Source of the DNA: Candidatus Accumulibacter cognatus
Lineage (GTDB): Bacteria; Pseudomonadota; Gammaproteobacteria; Burkholderiales; Rhodocyclaceae
Length of the DNA stretch: 64,000 nt
Direction of reading: 5' to 3'
Assembly (NCBI GenBank): GCA_013414765.1
Contig: CP058708.1
Span: forward strand, 2,599,553-2,663,552
Shown here piece after piece: positions 9,344 to 17,836 of the stretch. Position 1 is the stretch's first letter. Each line of letters begins with the position of its first letter. Both the position numbers and the translations under genes were made by a program. The notes beneath the pieces are model-generated. The model made no database searches. It was not told the DNA's origin and worked only from the letters and a program-made list of their open reading frames with translations.

Positions 9344-9826
9344 ATGAACGACCACGAAAAAGCTGCTGAATCGTCAATCCACCGCGTCTCCGACGATCCG
9401 CTCGTTCGCCGTCTGCAGGCCAGCATCCGCCATGCTGCCCGCATCCTGGCGGTACTGATGGTGCTGGTGATCTGGTGGGGTGTCGCTGATGTCGTTTATG
9501 TGCTGTACTCGCGAGTCAGCACGCACCCCTATTACCTGCTCGAAATCAGCGACATCCTCGCCACCTTCGGCGCCTTCATGGCCGTGCTGATCGCCATCGA
9601 GGTCTTCGTCAACATCATCAGTTACCTGGACGAAGGCGGGCTGCAACTCGACATCGTTCTGGCGACAGCCTATATGGCCGTCCTGCGCAAGATCATCATT
9701 CTCGATTACAAGGAGATCAGCCCGGAATACGTCTACGCGACGGCCGCACTCGCCATCGCGCTCGCGCTGGGTTACTGGCTGAGCAGGACGCAGCAGCAGA
9801 ATCATCTGCCCGCGCGCGCGCCGTGA
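9344..9826 (+). CDS. PsiE-like (phosphate-starvation-inducible E) membrane protein
   Basis: 160 residues from ATG 9344, preceded by AAAGGA at a good distance. It has four hydrophobic segments: ILAVLMVLVIWWGVADVVYVL, EISDILATFGAFMAVLIAIEV, IVLATAYMAVLRKIIIL and ATAALAIALALGYWL. The pattern, especially FMAVLIAIEVFVNI and VLRKIIILD, matches the PsiE family. In enterobacteria psiE responds to phosphate starvation and cAMP-CRP; its function is unknown. No Pho box was identified here. Confidence 0.7.
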   Translation: MNDHEKAAESSIHRVSDDPLVRRLQASIRHAARILAVLMVLVIWWGVADVVYVLYSRVSTHPYYLLEISDILATFGAFMAVLIAIEVFVNIISYLDEGGLQLDIVLATAYMAVLRKIIILDYKEISPEYVYATAALAIALALGYWLSRTQQQNHLPARAP

Positions 9827-10009
9827 GCGCAGCGCTACGGCAACAGAAGCCCGGGCAGGTGAAAAGCTGACGCGCATGTGTTCCCTGTGTTATCTGGGAA
9901 ATTCGCTGATCTACGTTGACTCCCCTAATTTAATGGACGAAACTTGCGCGCAAGCAGCCGGTCGGCAAGGCCGGGTCCGAAGTCAGTCCTTCAGATGGGA
10001 GATCGAGCA

Positions 10010-10846
10010 ATGGCACTCTATGCGTTTGATGGCACCTGGAACGAAGACGAGGAGGACGAAGCCAGGGACAGCAATGTCGTCCGCTTTCGCGATGCCTACC
10101 AGGGCCACATCTACTACCTCGAGGGGGTCGGCACTCGCCTCGGATTCATCGGCAAGGTGTTGGGCGGTGTCACTGGAGCCGGCGGCAGACTGCGAATTCG
10201 CGAGGCGATCGAGGCGCTTGAAAGGAACTTTGCCGAGGGTGACCGGACGATCGACATCGTCGGATTCAGTCGGGGTTCGGCGCTGGCGGTCCACTTCGCC
10301 AACGAGGTCAAGGAGAACTTTCCGGAGGTTCGCATCCGCTTCCTGGGGATCTGGGATCTGGTCGCCTCGTTCGGCATTCCCGGCAATCCGATCAACATCG
10401 GCTGGCACCTGACCCTGCCGGATAACGTCGAGAAATGCTGTCATGCACTGGCACTAGACGAACGCCGGGAGAACTTTCGGCCGACCCGGATCAAACGTGC
10501 TGACGGGAGCGTACCGCCGCTCGAAACCCTCAGGGAGGTCTGGTTTCGAGGAGTGCACTCCGACGTCGGCGGCGGCCAGAGCGTCGGTCTGTCGCATATC
10601 TCGCTGTGCTGGATGATCCGGCAGGCAGAAGCCGCGGGGCTGTCCTTCGACGTACAGAAGCTGGCCAGCTATGCATCGCGGTGCGATGCGACCGCGCCGA
10701 TCTCGAAAAATTTCGATCCGCAGCTTGATCCGGCGCGCAGGATAAAAGCTACCGACCTCATCCATCACACGGTGTCGGCGCGGCCCGATGCCGGCCGCCT
10801 GGTGCACAACAATCCCCCACCCGGCAATCCGATCGAAACAGTTTGA
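10010..10846 (+). CDS. DUF2235 alpha/beta-hydrolase (Tle1-like phospholipase)
   Basis: 278 residues from ATG 10010, which follows GGGAG. It opens with LYAFDGTWNEDEED, the typical DUF2235 first strand with its catalytic-pocket Asp. The nucleophile elbow is GFSRGSALA, and a WFRGVHSDVGGG block is typical of this family. DUF2235 members include the type VI secretion phospholipase effectors Tle1. No T6SS genes or immunity gene are visible here. It is followed on the same strand by a large lipase/patatin fusion, so two lipolytic genes are adjacent. Confidence 0.78.
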   Translation: MALYAFDGTWNEDEEDEARDSNVVRFRDAYQGHIYYLEGVGTRLGFIGKVLGGVTGAGGRLRIREAIEALERNFAEGDRTIDIVGFSRGSALAVHFANEVKENFPEVRIRFLGIWDLVASFGIPGNPINIGWHLTLPDNVEKCCHALALDERRENFRPTRIKRADGSVPPLETLREVWFRGVHSDVGGGQSVGLSHISLCWMIRQAEAAGLSFDVQKLASYASRCDATAPISKNFDPQLDPARRIKATDLIHHTVSARPDAGRLVHNNPPPGNPIETV

Positions 10847-11032
10847 ACGGCGACTGCCGGGCAATGTGGATGACTGACGCGCCGGCGTGACGTTTGGTTT
10901 GGGCCACGTCGGCAAACCCGCCGGCGGCGGCCGGTAAAGGTCAAGAGCCTCTGGTGTTCTTCCGTGTACTGGTGTGGGTGGCGGAAAAGCCGGAGGCGGT
11001 GTTCCGCCTGGCGACAGATTCAGGAGAACCCG

Positions 11033-14000
11033 ATGAACGGCAGCGCTGATCGCAACACCAGCAGGATCAGTCCGGAGCACTTCTCGGCCGGTACCGACGG
11101 CTACTCGTTCGACGTGGCGCTGGATCTTGCCAGGCTGAGTGCGCAGGCTTACCAGGCGGCACCGGAGTTTGCCAGTGGCCTGACCGAGCAGGCAGACAAA
11201 GCGTGGGTTTTCGACCCGCAGACGGACTTCGTTACTGACGACAGGATCGGCACGCAGGCCTTCGTCGTCGCAGCGGATGGAACCGGGCTACTGGTCTTCC
11301 GGGGTTCCGAACAACAGTTGAACGACTGGCTGGTCAACTTCAGCACCAGCCGCAGCGATGGTCCGGGTGGCTTCGTACACCGGGGATTCCGGGATGCACT
11401 CGATGCCGTATGGACGCGCATCCGCGCGCGGCTCAAAGCACATGCGGTGCGTGATCTCTGGATCACCGGCCACAGTCTGGGTGGCGCGCTGGCGGTGCTG
11501 GCAGCGGCGCGTTGCGTGCTCGGCGATTTGTCTACCGGAGAGGGGCGGCCCGAAAGTGGGCTCACGGTCCGTGGCGTCTACACTTACGGTCAGCCGCGGG
11601 TCGGCGACTGGCAATTCGCCGCAGCCTACGAAGACGCGCTTGGTCTGAAGACCTTCCGCTTCGTCAATCGCGATGATGTCGTCCCGCGCGTGCCGCTGGC
11701 GAGCACGGGTTTTCGCCACGTCGGCCGCCGCTTCTACTTCGATCACAGGGGGGTGCTTGAGGAACGCGATCGCGCCGCCGACCTGGTCGGCCCAAGGATC
11801 AAGGCGGCCCTCCAGAAATGCGAGGATGCCCTCAGTCAAGTTGGGGACAGCAAGGACGTCAAGCACTTCTCTCTGATCACCGATCACGACATCGCCAAAT
11901 ACATCGCCCTGCTCGAAAATAATCGCTCGTTCACCGCCGAGAAGCTGCAGGCCGTGCCATCGCGCCAGGTGATCTGGGCCGAGTGGCAGGCCCTCCAGCG
12001 GCTACCCAGTGGCCCCCTGGCCGCGCAGGAAAAGGACACCGAAGGCGCGGCAGTGCAGCCGCCAAGCCCCCGGGAAGATTTTGCCGACCAGTCGCCGTCG
12101 CCGCCAGAAAGCACTCGACCAACCTCCCCCGAACCGCAGTGTGTCGGTCTGGCCTTGTCCGGTGGCGGCATCCGCAGCGCGACCTTCAACCTCGGTGTGC
12201 TGCAGGCACTGGCCGGTGGCGGTGTTCTACCGCGCATCGATTATCTGTCGACGGTCTCCGGCGGTGGCTACATTGGGGCATGGCTGACCGCCTGGCTCTA
12301 CCGTACCGGCCAGAGCACCGGCGACACCCCCGATCTGACCGCGGTCGACGCGGTCGAGACCGTTTCTGCACGCCTGGGTGGCACCCAACGGCAAGGGGCC
12401 GAGAAGTTCAACGACGCTGGAGAACCGCGCGAGGTGACCTGGCTCAGGCGCTTCAGCAATTACCTGACACCCCGTGCGGGGCTGTTCAGCGCCGACACGC
12501 TGACCGCCCTGGCCACCTGGTTGCGCAACACCCTGGTCAACCAGTTACTGCTGGTCAGCGCCCTGGCCCTGGTTCTATTCCTTGCCTGGTTCCTGATCGC
12601 TGCCCTGCCGGACACGGGATCGACGGGGCCCGTGCTCTCCCTGGTGTCGGGTCTGGGTCCGTGGGCGCTGATTCTCCTGCTGACCTTTCTCGCCGCGTAT
12701 TCCGAAAGTCGATCGGCCGACCGATGCCTATCAGGCCGGGTGGGGGCCAGTCTCGTCGTGGCTTCGCTCTTCTGCCTGCTGTGGGTGACCCTGCCCTTCC
12801 TGCTCCTGCTCATCTGGCCGGCGTTCAGCAAGGCGCTTGGCCTGACCGAGTCCGCGCACCTGCTGCTGTTCATCGTGCTGGCGCCGCCGGTGACGTTGTT
12901 GGCGGCCTTCTCGGCGGGCTCCTTGCTGCTCGCGGTTTTTCATCAGCTTGGCGGCGAGATGTATCGCGAGTGGTGGGCACGCTGCAACGGCCGTCTGCTG
13001 CATACGACAGTTGTCTGGTTGGCGGCCAGCGGCATCACTTTCGGCACGCCCTTCCTATGGCACCTGTCGTGGGATTACTTGATGACGGCCGGGGGCATTG
13101 CCTGGCTGGCGACCACTGCGATGGGGGCCTTGTCGGCGACCAGCGCCCAGTGCAGCGGCACCGAACGCAAGCCGAACTGGCGCGAATGGCTGGCGCGAGC
13201 GGCGCCTTACGCATTCATCGTTGGCCTGCTCGGGCTGGTCGCGCTCGGCGTTCATTGGGCTGTCAAGAAGCTCGGTGCGCCGGTGGCGGCCGTCACGGCA
13301 GTGGCCGACCAGGCAACGCCAAGTGCCTCGCCGCAGACTGGCGAAGTATGCCCGGAAAAGAGCAGCGGCTGGAACCTGGCCTATCGGATCGTCGACCGCG
13401 AAACGGCAGCCCAGGTCGAGAGTCCTTCAGCGACCATCGACTGCTGGCTAGTGACGCCCTTTGCAGATTACGCCAATCTTTCTCTGCACAGGGCGCGCGC
13501 CATCACCGCCGGGCAATGGTTCACCGTATTCGCGCTGCTTTTCTGGGTGGTCATCATGCTTGCCTGGCGGCTGGACATCAACATCTTCTCGCTGCATTTC
13601 TTTTATCGCAACCGGCTCGCGCGCTGCTACCTCGGGGCATCCAACAGCAAACGCCGGCCCAACCTGTACACCGGCATGACCGACAAGGATTCGCCATTGC
13701 TCTGTGACTTGGCCGGGGTGCGGCCTTATCCGCTGATCAACTGTGCACTCAACATCACTCACGATCCGGTCGCAGGGGCCACCGACCGCCTGGGCTGGCA
13801 GGAACGCAAGGCGGCATCGTTCCTTTTCAGCCCACTCCACTGTGGCTACCGACTGGCGTTCGGCGAACGCGGCATCGACGCTTTCCAGAAGACCGACGAT
13901 TTCGCCGTCAAGGCTGTCGGCAGGAAAGAACGTCTGCCACTGGCGATGGCCATTACGATTTCCGGCGCGGCGGCGAGCCCCAACTGGGGCTACCATACCA

Positions 14001-14689
14001 ATGCCGCCACCGCTTTCCTGATGACCGTCTTCAACGCCCGGCTGGGCTGGTGGCTGCCGAATCCGCGCAAGCCGATATGCTGGTGCAAAGACTCCCGAAG
14101 CTTTAGCGGCCGAATGCTGCTTCTCGAGTTGCTTGGTCTGTCCTCCGACCGCAAGGATCTGGTCTACCTCAGCGACGGTGGCCATTTCGAGAACCTCGGA
14201 CTCTATGAACTCGTCCGGCGGCGCTGTCGGGTAATCATCGCCTCCGACGCCTCTCAGGACGGCGACTATACCTTCGAGGATCTCGGCAACGCGGTCCGCA
14301 AGTGTCGAACAGACTTCGGAGTCGAGATCGACATCGACCCTCGCAGCATCATTCCCGATGCCAGCAGCGTGTCAGCCTGTCACTCTGCGATCGGTCTGAT
14401 CCACTACCCGGAGACCGAGGAGCGCCCGGCCGCCGAAGGCCTGCTGTATTACATCAAGCCGTCGCTGACTGACGATGAATCGGTCGACCTGTTGCAGTAC
14501 AAATCCCAGCACCAGGATTTTCCGCACGTGTCGACGCTCGATCAGTGGTTCGACGAATCGCAGTTCGAAAGCTATCGCAAGCTTGGACAGCACATCGCTC
14601 AAGGGCTGATCGCCGACGAGTTCCGCCCACTCCGGCACCACCCAGGAATCAAACCGTTGCGCGAGGCGCTTGGCAAACTGCGCTCGTAG
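11033..14689 (+). CDS. Lipase-3/patatin fusion with membrane insertion
   Basis: 1,218 residues from ATG 11033 (AGGAG upstream). Residues about 60-250 form a class-3 lipase with GHSLGG (nucleophile S148), a YGQPRVGD strand, a DDVVPRVP acid and RHVG. Residues about 365-420 start a patatin domain with oxyanion loop ALSGGGIRSATFN and nucleophile elbow TVSGGGY (S409). Its acid motif SDGGHFENLGL has D1048, about 640 residues later. Between them lie roughly seven to eight hydrophobic helices (about 500-770 and 835-860), so the patatin domain appears split around a membrane domain. It should hydrolyse membrane lipids or acylglycerols. It follows a DUF2235 hydrolase. The target (self, prey or phage-infected membrane) is not readable. 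Confidence 0.82.
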   Translation: MNGSADRNTSRISPEHFSAGTDGYSFDVALDLARLSAQAYQAAPEFASGLTEQADKAWVFDPQTDFVTDDRIGTQAFVVAADGTGLLVFRGSEQQLNDWLVNFSTSRSDGPGGFVHRGFRDALDAVWTRIRARLKAHAVRDLWITGHSLGGALAVLAAARCVLGDLSTGEGRPESGLTVRGVYTYGQPRVGDWQFAAAYEDALGLKTFRFVNRDDVVPRVPLASTGFRHVGRRFYFDHRGVLEERDRAADLVGPRIKAALQKCEDALSQVGDSKDVKHFSLITDHDIAKYIALLENNRSFTAEKLQAVPSRQVIWAEWQALQRLPSGPLAAQEKDTEGAAVQPPSPREDFADQSPSPPESTRPTSPEPQCVGLALSGGGIRSATFNLGVLQALAGGGVLPRIDYLSTVSGGGYIGAWLTAWLYRTGQSTGDTPDLTAVDAVETVSARLGGTQRQGAEKFNDAGEPREVTWLRRFSNYLTPRAGLFSADTLTALATWLRNTLVNQLLLVSALALVLFLAWFLIAALPDTGSTGPVLSLVSGLGPWALILLLTFLAAYSESRSADRCLSGRVGASLVVASLFCLLWVTLPFLLLLIWPAFSKALGLTESAHLLLFIVLAPPVTLLAAFSAGSLLLAVFHQLGGEMYREWWARCNGRLLHTTVVWLAASGITFGTPFLWHLSWDYLMTAGGIAWLATTAMGALSATSAQCSGTERKPNWREWLARAAPYAFIVGLLGLVALGVHWAVKKLGAPVAAVTAVADQATPSASPQTGEVCPEKSSGWNLAYRIVDRETAAQVESPSATIDCWLVTPFADYANLSLHRARAITAGQWFTVFALLFWVVIMLAWRLDINIFSLHFFYRNRLARCYLGASNSKRRPNLYTGMTDKDSPLLCDLAGVRPYPLINCALNITHDPVAGATDRLGWQERKAASFLFSPLHCGYRLAFGERGIDAFQKTDDFAVKAVGRKERLPLAMAITISGAAASPNWGYHTNAATAFLMTVFNARLGWWLPNPRKPICWCKDSRSFSGRMLLLELLGLSSDRKDLVYLSDGGHFENLGLYELVRRRCRVIIASDASQDGDYTFEDLGNAVRKCRTDFGVEIDIDPRSIIPDASSVSACHSAIGLIHYPETEERPAAEGLLYYIKPSLTDDESVDLLQYKSQHQDFPHVSTLDQWFDESQFESYRKLGQHIAQGLIADEFRPLRHHPGIKPLREALGKLRS

Positions 14690-14734
14690 CTGCTGGCCAG
14701 CTGGAGCGGCATTCCACCGAAATCAGAAACAGGC

Positions 14735-14763
14735 TTGAATTATTGAAATTTGAAGTGTATGCT
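14735..14763 (+). promoter_or_regulatory. Putative sigma-70 promoter of the pilus operon
   Basis: TTGAAT (14735-14740), a 17-base spacer and TATGCT (14758-14763) form a good sigma-70 match. It would start transcription just before the riboswitch at 14774. Confidence 0.55.
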
Positions 14764-14773
14764 AAGTCCCATA

Positions 14774-14880
14774 GTCTCACTGAAAAAGGCAAACCCGTCG
14801 AAAGGCGGGGACGCAAAGTCACCGATCTAACGGAAACAGCATGTTTCCCAGGATGGCGGGGCCGCCAGGCTAACGGAGAC
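14774..14880 (+). ncRNA. GEMM-I cyclic dinucleotide riboswitch
   Basis: The block GGCAAACCCGTCGAAAGGCG followed by GGGACGCAAAGTC carries the hallmark GEMM-I sequence: the GNRA-type GAAA loop, the receptor segment and the ACGCAAAG joining region. The second stem follows with GGCGGGGCCGCC. The closing P1 stem is GTCTC (14774-14778) with GAGAC (14876-14880), exactly complementary. GEMM-I RNAs bind c-di-GMP, and a subgroup binds 3',3'-cGAMP. It lies about 430 bases before pilE and just after a promoter-like sequence, so it should control the whole pilE-pilY1 operon. Confidence 0.85.
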
Positions 14881-15313
14881 AGCTTCCGGACAAATTCCCC
14901 AGTCTTGGTCGCAGTCGATTCACCACCAGCCCGTCGGATCTCCAACTAGTTTCATCCCTGCCCAACGGTTGACCTTGTGCCAGCCCGCAGTTTTTGCGGC
15001 TACACCGTGCGTCTTTTTTGCGCTAGCGACAAGGAAAACCAGCGATGGCATTTCGATTCGACAAGGTAAGCAGCTCCCTCTGTGGCAATCGCTCGATTGC
15101 CGGTCCTGATTGTTTCCAGCAGCCTGTTGAAGTGCGGACACACGTGGCCCGGTTGCTGGGGCGACTGGGTGAAGTCGGTGGGCTCGCCGCCATCCACGCC
15201 ACAATTTGCAAGGTTTCCACCCTCAAGTTGGGCGGCTTGCGTGCCGTTGATTCAAGCATACCCTTCGGCAGCTTGCCCTCATGCTTACCATTTAAGCAGC
15301 TCTGGCCAACAAT
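14881..15313 (+). other. Long leader between riboswitch and pilE
   Basis: 433 bases without a recognised protein. It contains a short hairpin CCGCA-GTTTT-TGCGG near 14985-15000 and a T6 run near 15012, a possible but not canonical expression-platform terminator. A 90-codon frame (15045-15317) with its own AAGGA site ends in an ATGA overlap with pilE. Confidence 0.4.
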
Positions 15314-15317
15314 ATGA
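15045..15317 (+). CDS. Possible leader ORF coupled to pilE
   Basis: 90 residues, no recognised domain and no membrane segment. Its support is positional: AAGGA 10 bases before the ATG and a stop overlapping the pilE start by four bases (15314-15317). pilE itself lacks a good ribosome binding site, so coupling from this frame would make sense. The protein may have no function of its own. It could equally be a chance frame. Confidence 0.25.
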   Translation: MAFRFDKVSSSLCGNRSIAGPDCFQQPVEVRTHVARLLGRLGEVGGLAAIHATICKVSTLKLGGLRAVDSSIPFGSLPSCLPFKQLWPTI

Positions 15318-15742
15318 AAGCGAATTCCGGATTCACCCTGATCGAGGTGATGGTCGTCATCGTGATGATCAGCATTCTTGCGGCGATTGCCGTTCCAAAT
15401 TACATCGATTATCTGACCAAGGGGCGCATTACCGAGGCGGTTGGTGCGCTCGCCAGTATGGAGGTCAGGATGCAACAGCATTTCCTCGATGAGCGAACCT
15501 ATGTTGGGGCCTGTGTGGCCGGCACGGTGGCACCCTTGCCGGCCAATACCAGCAATTTCACGTTTACGTGCTCCGGTCTCGGCGCAGCGGCTTATCAGGT
15601 GGATGCCACCGGGAAGAGCAGCATGGCGGGCTTCCAATACCGGATTACAGCGGCTGGCAAAAGCACGGTTGCCTTGCCGAGTGGCTGGACTCTCCCGAGT
15701 CCGAATACCTGCTTTGCGCTGAATAAAGCCGGGGGGTGTTGA
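15314..15742 (+). CDS. pilE: Type IV pilin PilE
   Basis: 142 residues with a class-III prepilin signal: a short basic leader MKANSG, cleavage after G6, then FTLIEVMVVIVMISILAAIA with the conserved E5 of mature pilin. A typical alpha-1 helix continues to NYIDYLTKGRITEA. Two late cysteines (in FTFTCSG and NTCFALN) plus the C-terminal Cys could form the D-loop disulfide. It is the first gene of the minor-pilin operon and is preceded by a riboswitch leader. Whether it is the major pilin or a PilE-like minor pilin cannot be decided from this window. Confidence 0.9.
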   Translation: MKANSGFTLIEVMVVIVMISILAAIAVPNYIDYLTKGRITEAVGALASMEVRMQQHFLDERTYVGACVAGTVAPLPANTSNFTFTCSGLGAAAYQVDATGKSSMAGFQYRITAAGKSTVALPSGWTLPSPNTCFALNKAGGC

Positions 15743-15745
15743 GCG

Positions 15746-16225
15746 ATGTTGGGCCGTTCGCGTGGATTCACCATGGTAGAAGTTCTGGTGGTCATTACCA
15801 TCCTGAGCGTTCTCCTGGCGTTTGGCGTGCCGGCTCTCAGTACCTATATGGGAAATGTCCGTCTGCGGACGGCTGCGGAAACGGTCCTTGCCGATCTGCA
15901 GAGGGCCCGCAGCGAAGCCATTCGCCTGAACAGCAATTCCGCGCCGTTCCTTCCCGCCGAGACGCCAGCTTCGATCGTGATCGCCAGCAGCGTGAACGAC
16001 AGTAGCGGTGGGCATGATCTCGTGTTCACTCCGTTCGGTGGAACCACCCTGGCGTCTACCGCGGTGTACACCTTCACCAACCCGGCTGCCGGGGCCTGCC
16101 ATGCGGATGGTGGCCCGATACGCTGCCTGAATGTTTTTATAACCACGGGTGGCGGGGCTCGCCTGTGCGACCCCGGCCTGACCGCAGCTCAAAAAGCAGC
16201 GGGTGATACGAGGGCATGTCCATGA
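15746..16225 (+). CDS. fimT: FimT/FimU-type (GspH family) minor pseudopilin
   Basis: 159 residues. The prepilin leader is MLGRSRG with cleavage before FTMVEVLVVITILSVLLAFG, retaining the Glu at mature position 5. The following PALSTYMGNVRLRTAAETVL and DLQRARSEAIRLN form the conserved GspH/FimT helix. Members help initiate pilus assembly, and some bind DNA during uptake. It starts three bases after pilE and overlaps pilV by 10 bases, so it is in the same operon. Confidence 0.87.
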   Translation: MLGRSRGFTMVEVLVVITILSVLLAFGVPALSTYMGNVRLRTAAETVLADLQRARSEAIRLNSNSAPFLPAETPASIVIASSVNDSSGGHDLVFTPFGGTTLASTAVYTFTNPAAGACHADGGPIRCLNVFITTGGGARLCDPGLTAAQKAAGDTRACP

Positions 16226-16734
16226 TGAAGACTCTTGAACGTTCTCAAGCCGGCAGCGTGTTGCTGGAGGCGCTGATCGGCATCCTGATCTTTTCTCTGG
16301 GTATCCTGTCGATGGTGGCGCTGGGAGCCACGGCAGTCAACGTGCAGGCCGATGCACAGTATCGCACCGAGGCGATGAATCTGGCCGAGCGAATCTTGAG
16401 CCAGATCTGGACCGGAGTCGACCGGACCCAGGAAACCATCAACGGAGTAGTCATGTCCGTGGTGAGCGCAAGCTCCCTCAACAACTACCAGCACTTCAGC
16501 AATGGGGACAACTGCGTTTTCACCGGGTCGGCTTCGACCATGCCGGCGGTTGTTGACTGGGTCGCCACCTTGATGCCTACCGACAAGCCTTCCCCGCTGC
16601 CCGGCTCCACCGCGGGAAGACAGCAAATCAAGGTGGTTCCTGCGAACAATAACCAGGTCAGCATCACGATTTGCTGGCAGACACCTTCGGATAACAAGGT
16701 GCGCCACTACACCCTGGTGAGCTATGTCAACTGA
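16216..16734 (+). CDS. pilV: Type IV pilus minor pilin PilV
   Basis: 172 residues. The N-terminus is MSMMKTLERSQAGSVLLEAL, with cleavage expected before SVLLEALIGILIFSLGILSM, the characteristic PilV form in which the FTLxE motif is replaced by SVLLE. It overlaps fimT by 10 bases and pilW by 11 bases. PilV joins PilW, PilX and FimU in the tip complex that primes pilus assembly and presents PilY1. ATG 16222 is an alternative start. Confidence 0.88.
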   Translation: MSMMKTLERSQAGSVLLEALIGILIFSLGILSMVALGATAVNVQADAQYRTEAMNLAERILSQIWTGVDRTQETINGVVMSVVSASSLNNYQHFSNGDNCVFTGSASTMPAVVDWVATLMPTDKPSPLPGSTAGRQQIKVVPANNNQVSITICWQTPSDNKVRHYTLVSYVN

Positions 16735-17836
16735 CTCCCCGCTGCGACGCATTCTGGCGCAAGAGATTGCGCCGATGCGTTTTGGCAGGGGCTTCACCCT
16801 GACCGAGGTACTGGTCGGCGTGGCGATCGGATTGATTGGCATCATCGCCATGTTCCATGTCCTGTCGACGTGGGACAAAACAAAGCGGACGACCGCGGCC
16901 GGGAGCGATGCACAGATTGCCGGGGCGGTGGGGTTTTTCCGCCTGGAGCGCGATGTCAAGCAGGGGGGCATGGGCTTTGGCATGGCCAAGAGTCCGGTGA
17001 TGGGTTGTAACGTTTCCACAGTCGTTAATGAAACGGCCACGACGACGGCACGGGCTGCATTCACGTTCCCATTGGTGCCCGTCAGGATCATTCAGGGGGC
17101 AAGTGGTGCGCCTGACGGCTTACAGGTGTTTTATGGAAATTCTGCCTTCTTCACCGCCGAGCAACCCTTCAAGGCCTCCACCAGCACCAGCAAGAAAACC
17201 GAGTCGCGAAATGGTTTCAAGGTAGGGGACGTGATCGTCGTTTCTGACGGTGCGTCGAATTGTGCGTTGATCGAAGTTTCCAGCGATACCAATGCCGACT
17301 TGCTGACCATCGACCACAACGGGCTGTTACGCTTCAAACCCGGTCCAGGAGCAGCCTTCAGTTCTGGCCTCCTGTTCAACATGGGCCAGGGGCCCCAGCT
17401 CAACACCTGGCAGGTGTCCAATGGGACCCTGGTGCTGACCGATGGCTTGTATCGCAATACCACCATCTCGGTCGCCGATGGGGTGATTGATCTGCAGGCA
17501 CAGTATGGCATCGACAGCGATGGCGACTACAAGGTCGATACTTGGCAGGATGCCGATCCGGCCGACTGGACACGTCTGCTGGCGGTACGCGTGTCTATCC
17601 TGACACGCAGCCAGCAGTATGAGCCTTCACGCGCCGGCCCCGTTTATGTCACTGCCACGGCGCCTGTTTTGTCCTGGCTGGACAGCAGCAATGCCGCCAT
17701 TCCCTTCACCATGAAAAATGTGGACGGTACGGCTGACGATAACCCCGACAACGACAACGACTGGCGAAATTATCGCTACCGGGTCTATGGTGGGGTGATT
17801 TCCCTACGCAACATGGTCTGGGGCATATCGCCATGA
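16724..17836 (+). CDS. pilW: Type IV pilus minor pilin PilW
   Basis: 370 residues. The leader ends MRFGRG before FTLTEVLVGVAIGLIGIIAM. The body has the PilW block VGFFRLERDVKQGGMGFG, then a long beta-rich domain with DLQAQYGIDSDGDYKVDTW (a DxDxD acidic loop that could bind Ca) and the RLLAVRVSILTRS strand conserved in PilW. It overlaps pilV (11 bases) and pilX (4 bases, ATGA). It forms part of the pilus tip complex. Confidence 0.9.
   Translation: MSTDSPLRRILAQEIAPMRFGRGFTLTEVLVGVAIGLIGIIAMFHVLSTWDKTKRTTAAGSDAQIAGAVGFFRLERDVKQGGMGFGMAKSPVMGCNVSTVVNETATTTARAAFTFPLVPVRIIQGASGAPDGLQVFYGNSAFFTAEQPFKASTSTSKKTESRNGFKVGDVIVVSDGASNCALIEVSSDTNADLLTIDHNGLLRFKPGPGAAFSSGLLFNMGQGPQLNTWQVSNGTLVLTDGLYRNTTISVADGVIDLQAQYGIDSDGDYKVDTWQDADPADWTRLLAVRVSILTRSQQYEPSRAGPVYVTATAPVLSWLDSSNAAIPFTMKNVDGTADDNPDNDNDWRNYRYRVYGGVISLRNMVWGISP

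Noticed and set aside
11983-13707. 574-codon frame inside the lipase/patatin gene
   Set aside because: Arg/Pro-rich out-of-frame reading; the main frame carries catalytic motifs and membrane helices.
10010-14689. A type VI secretion effector cluster
   Set aside because: DUF2235 fits such effectors, but no VgrG, PAAR, adaptor or immunity gene is visible, so secretion is not claimed.
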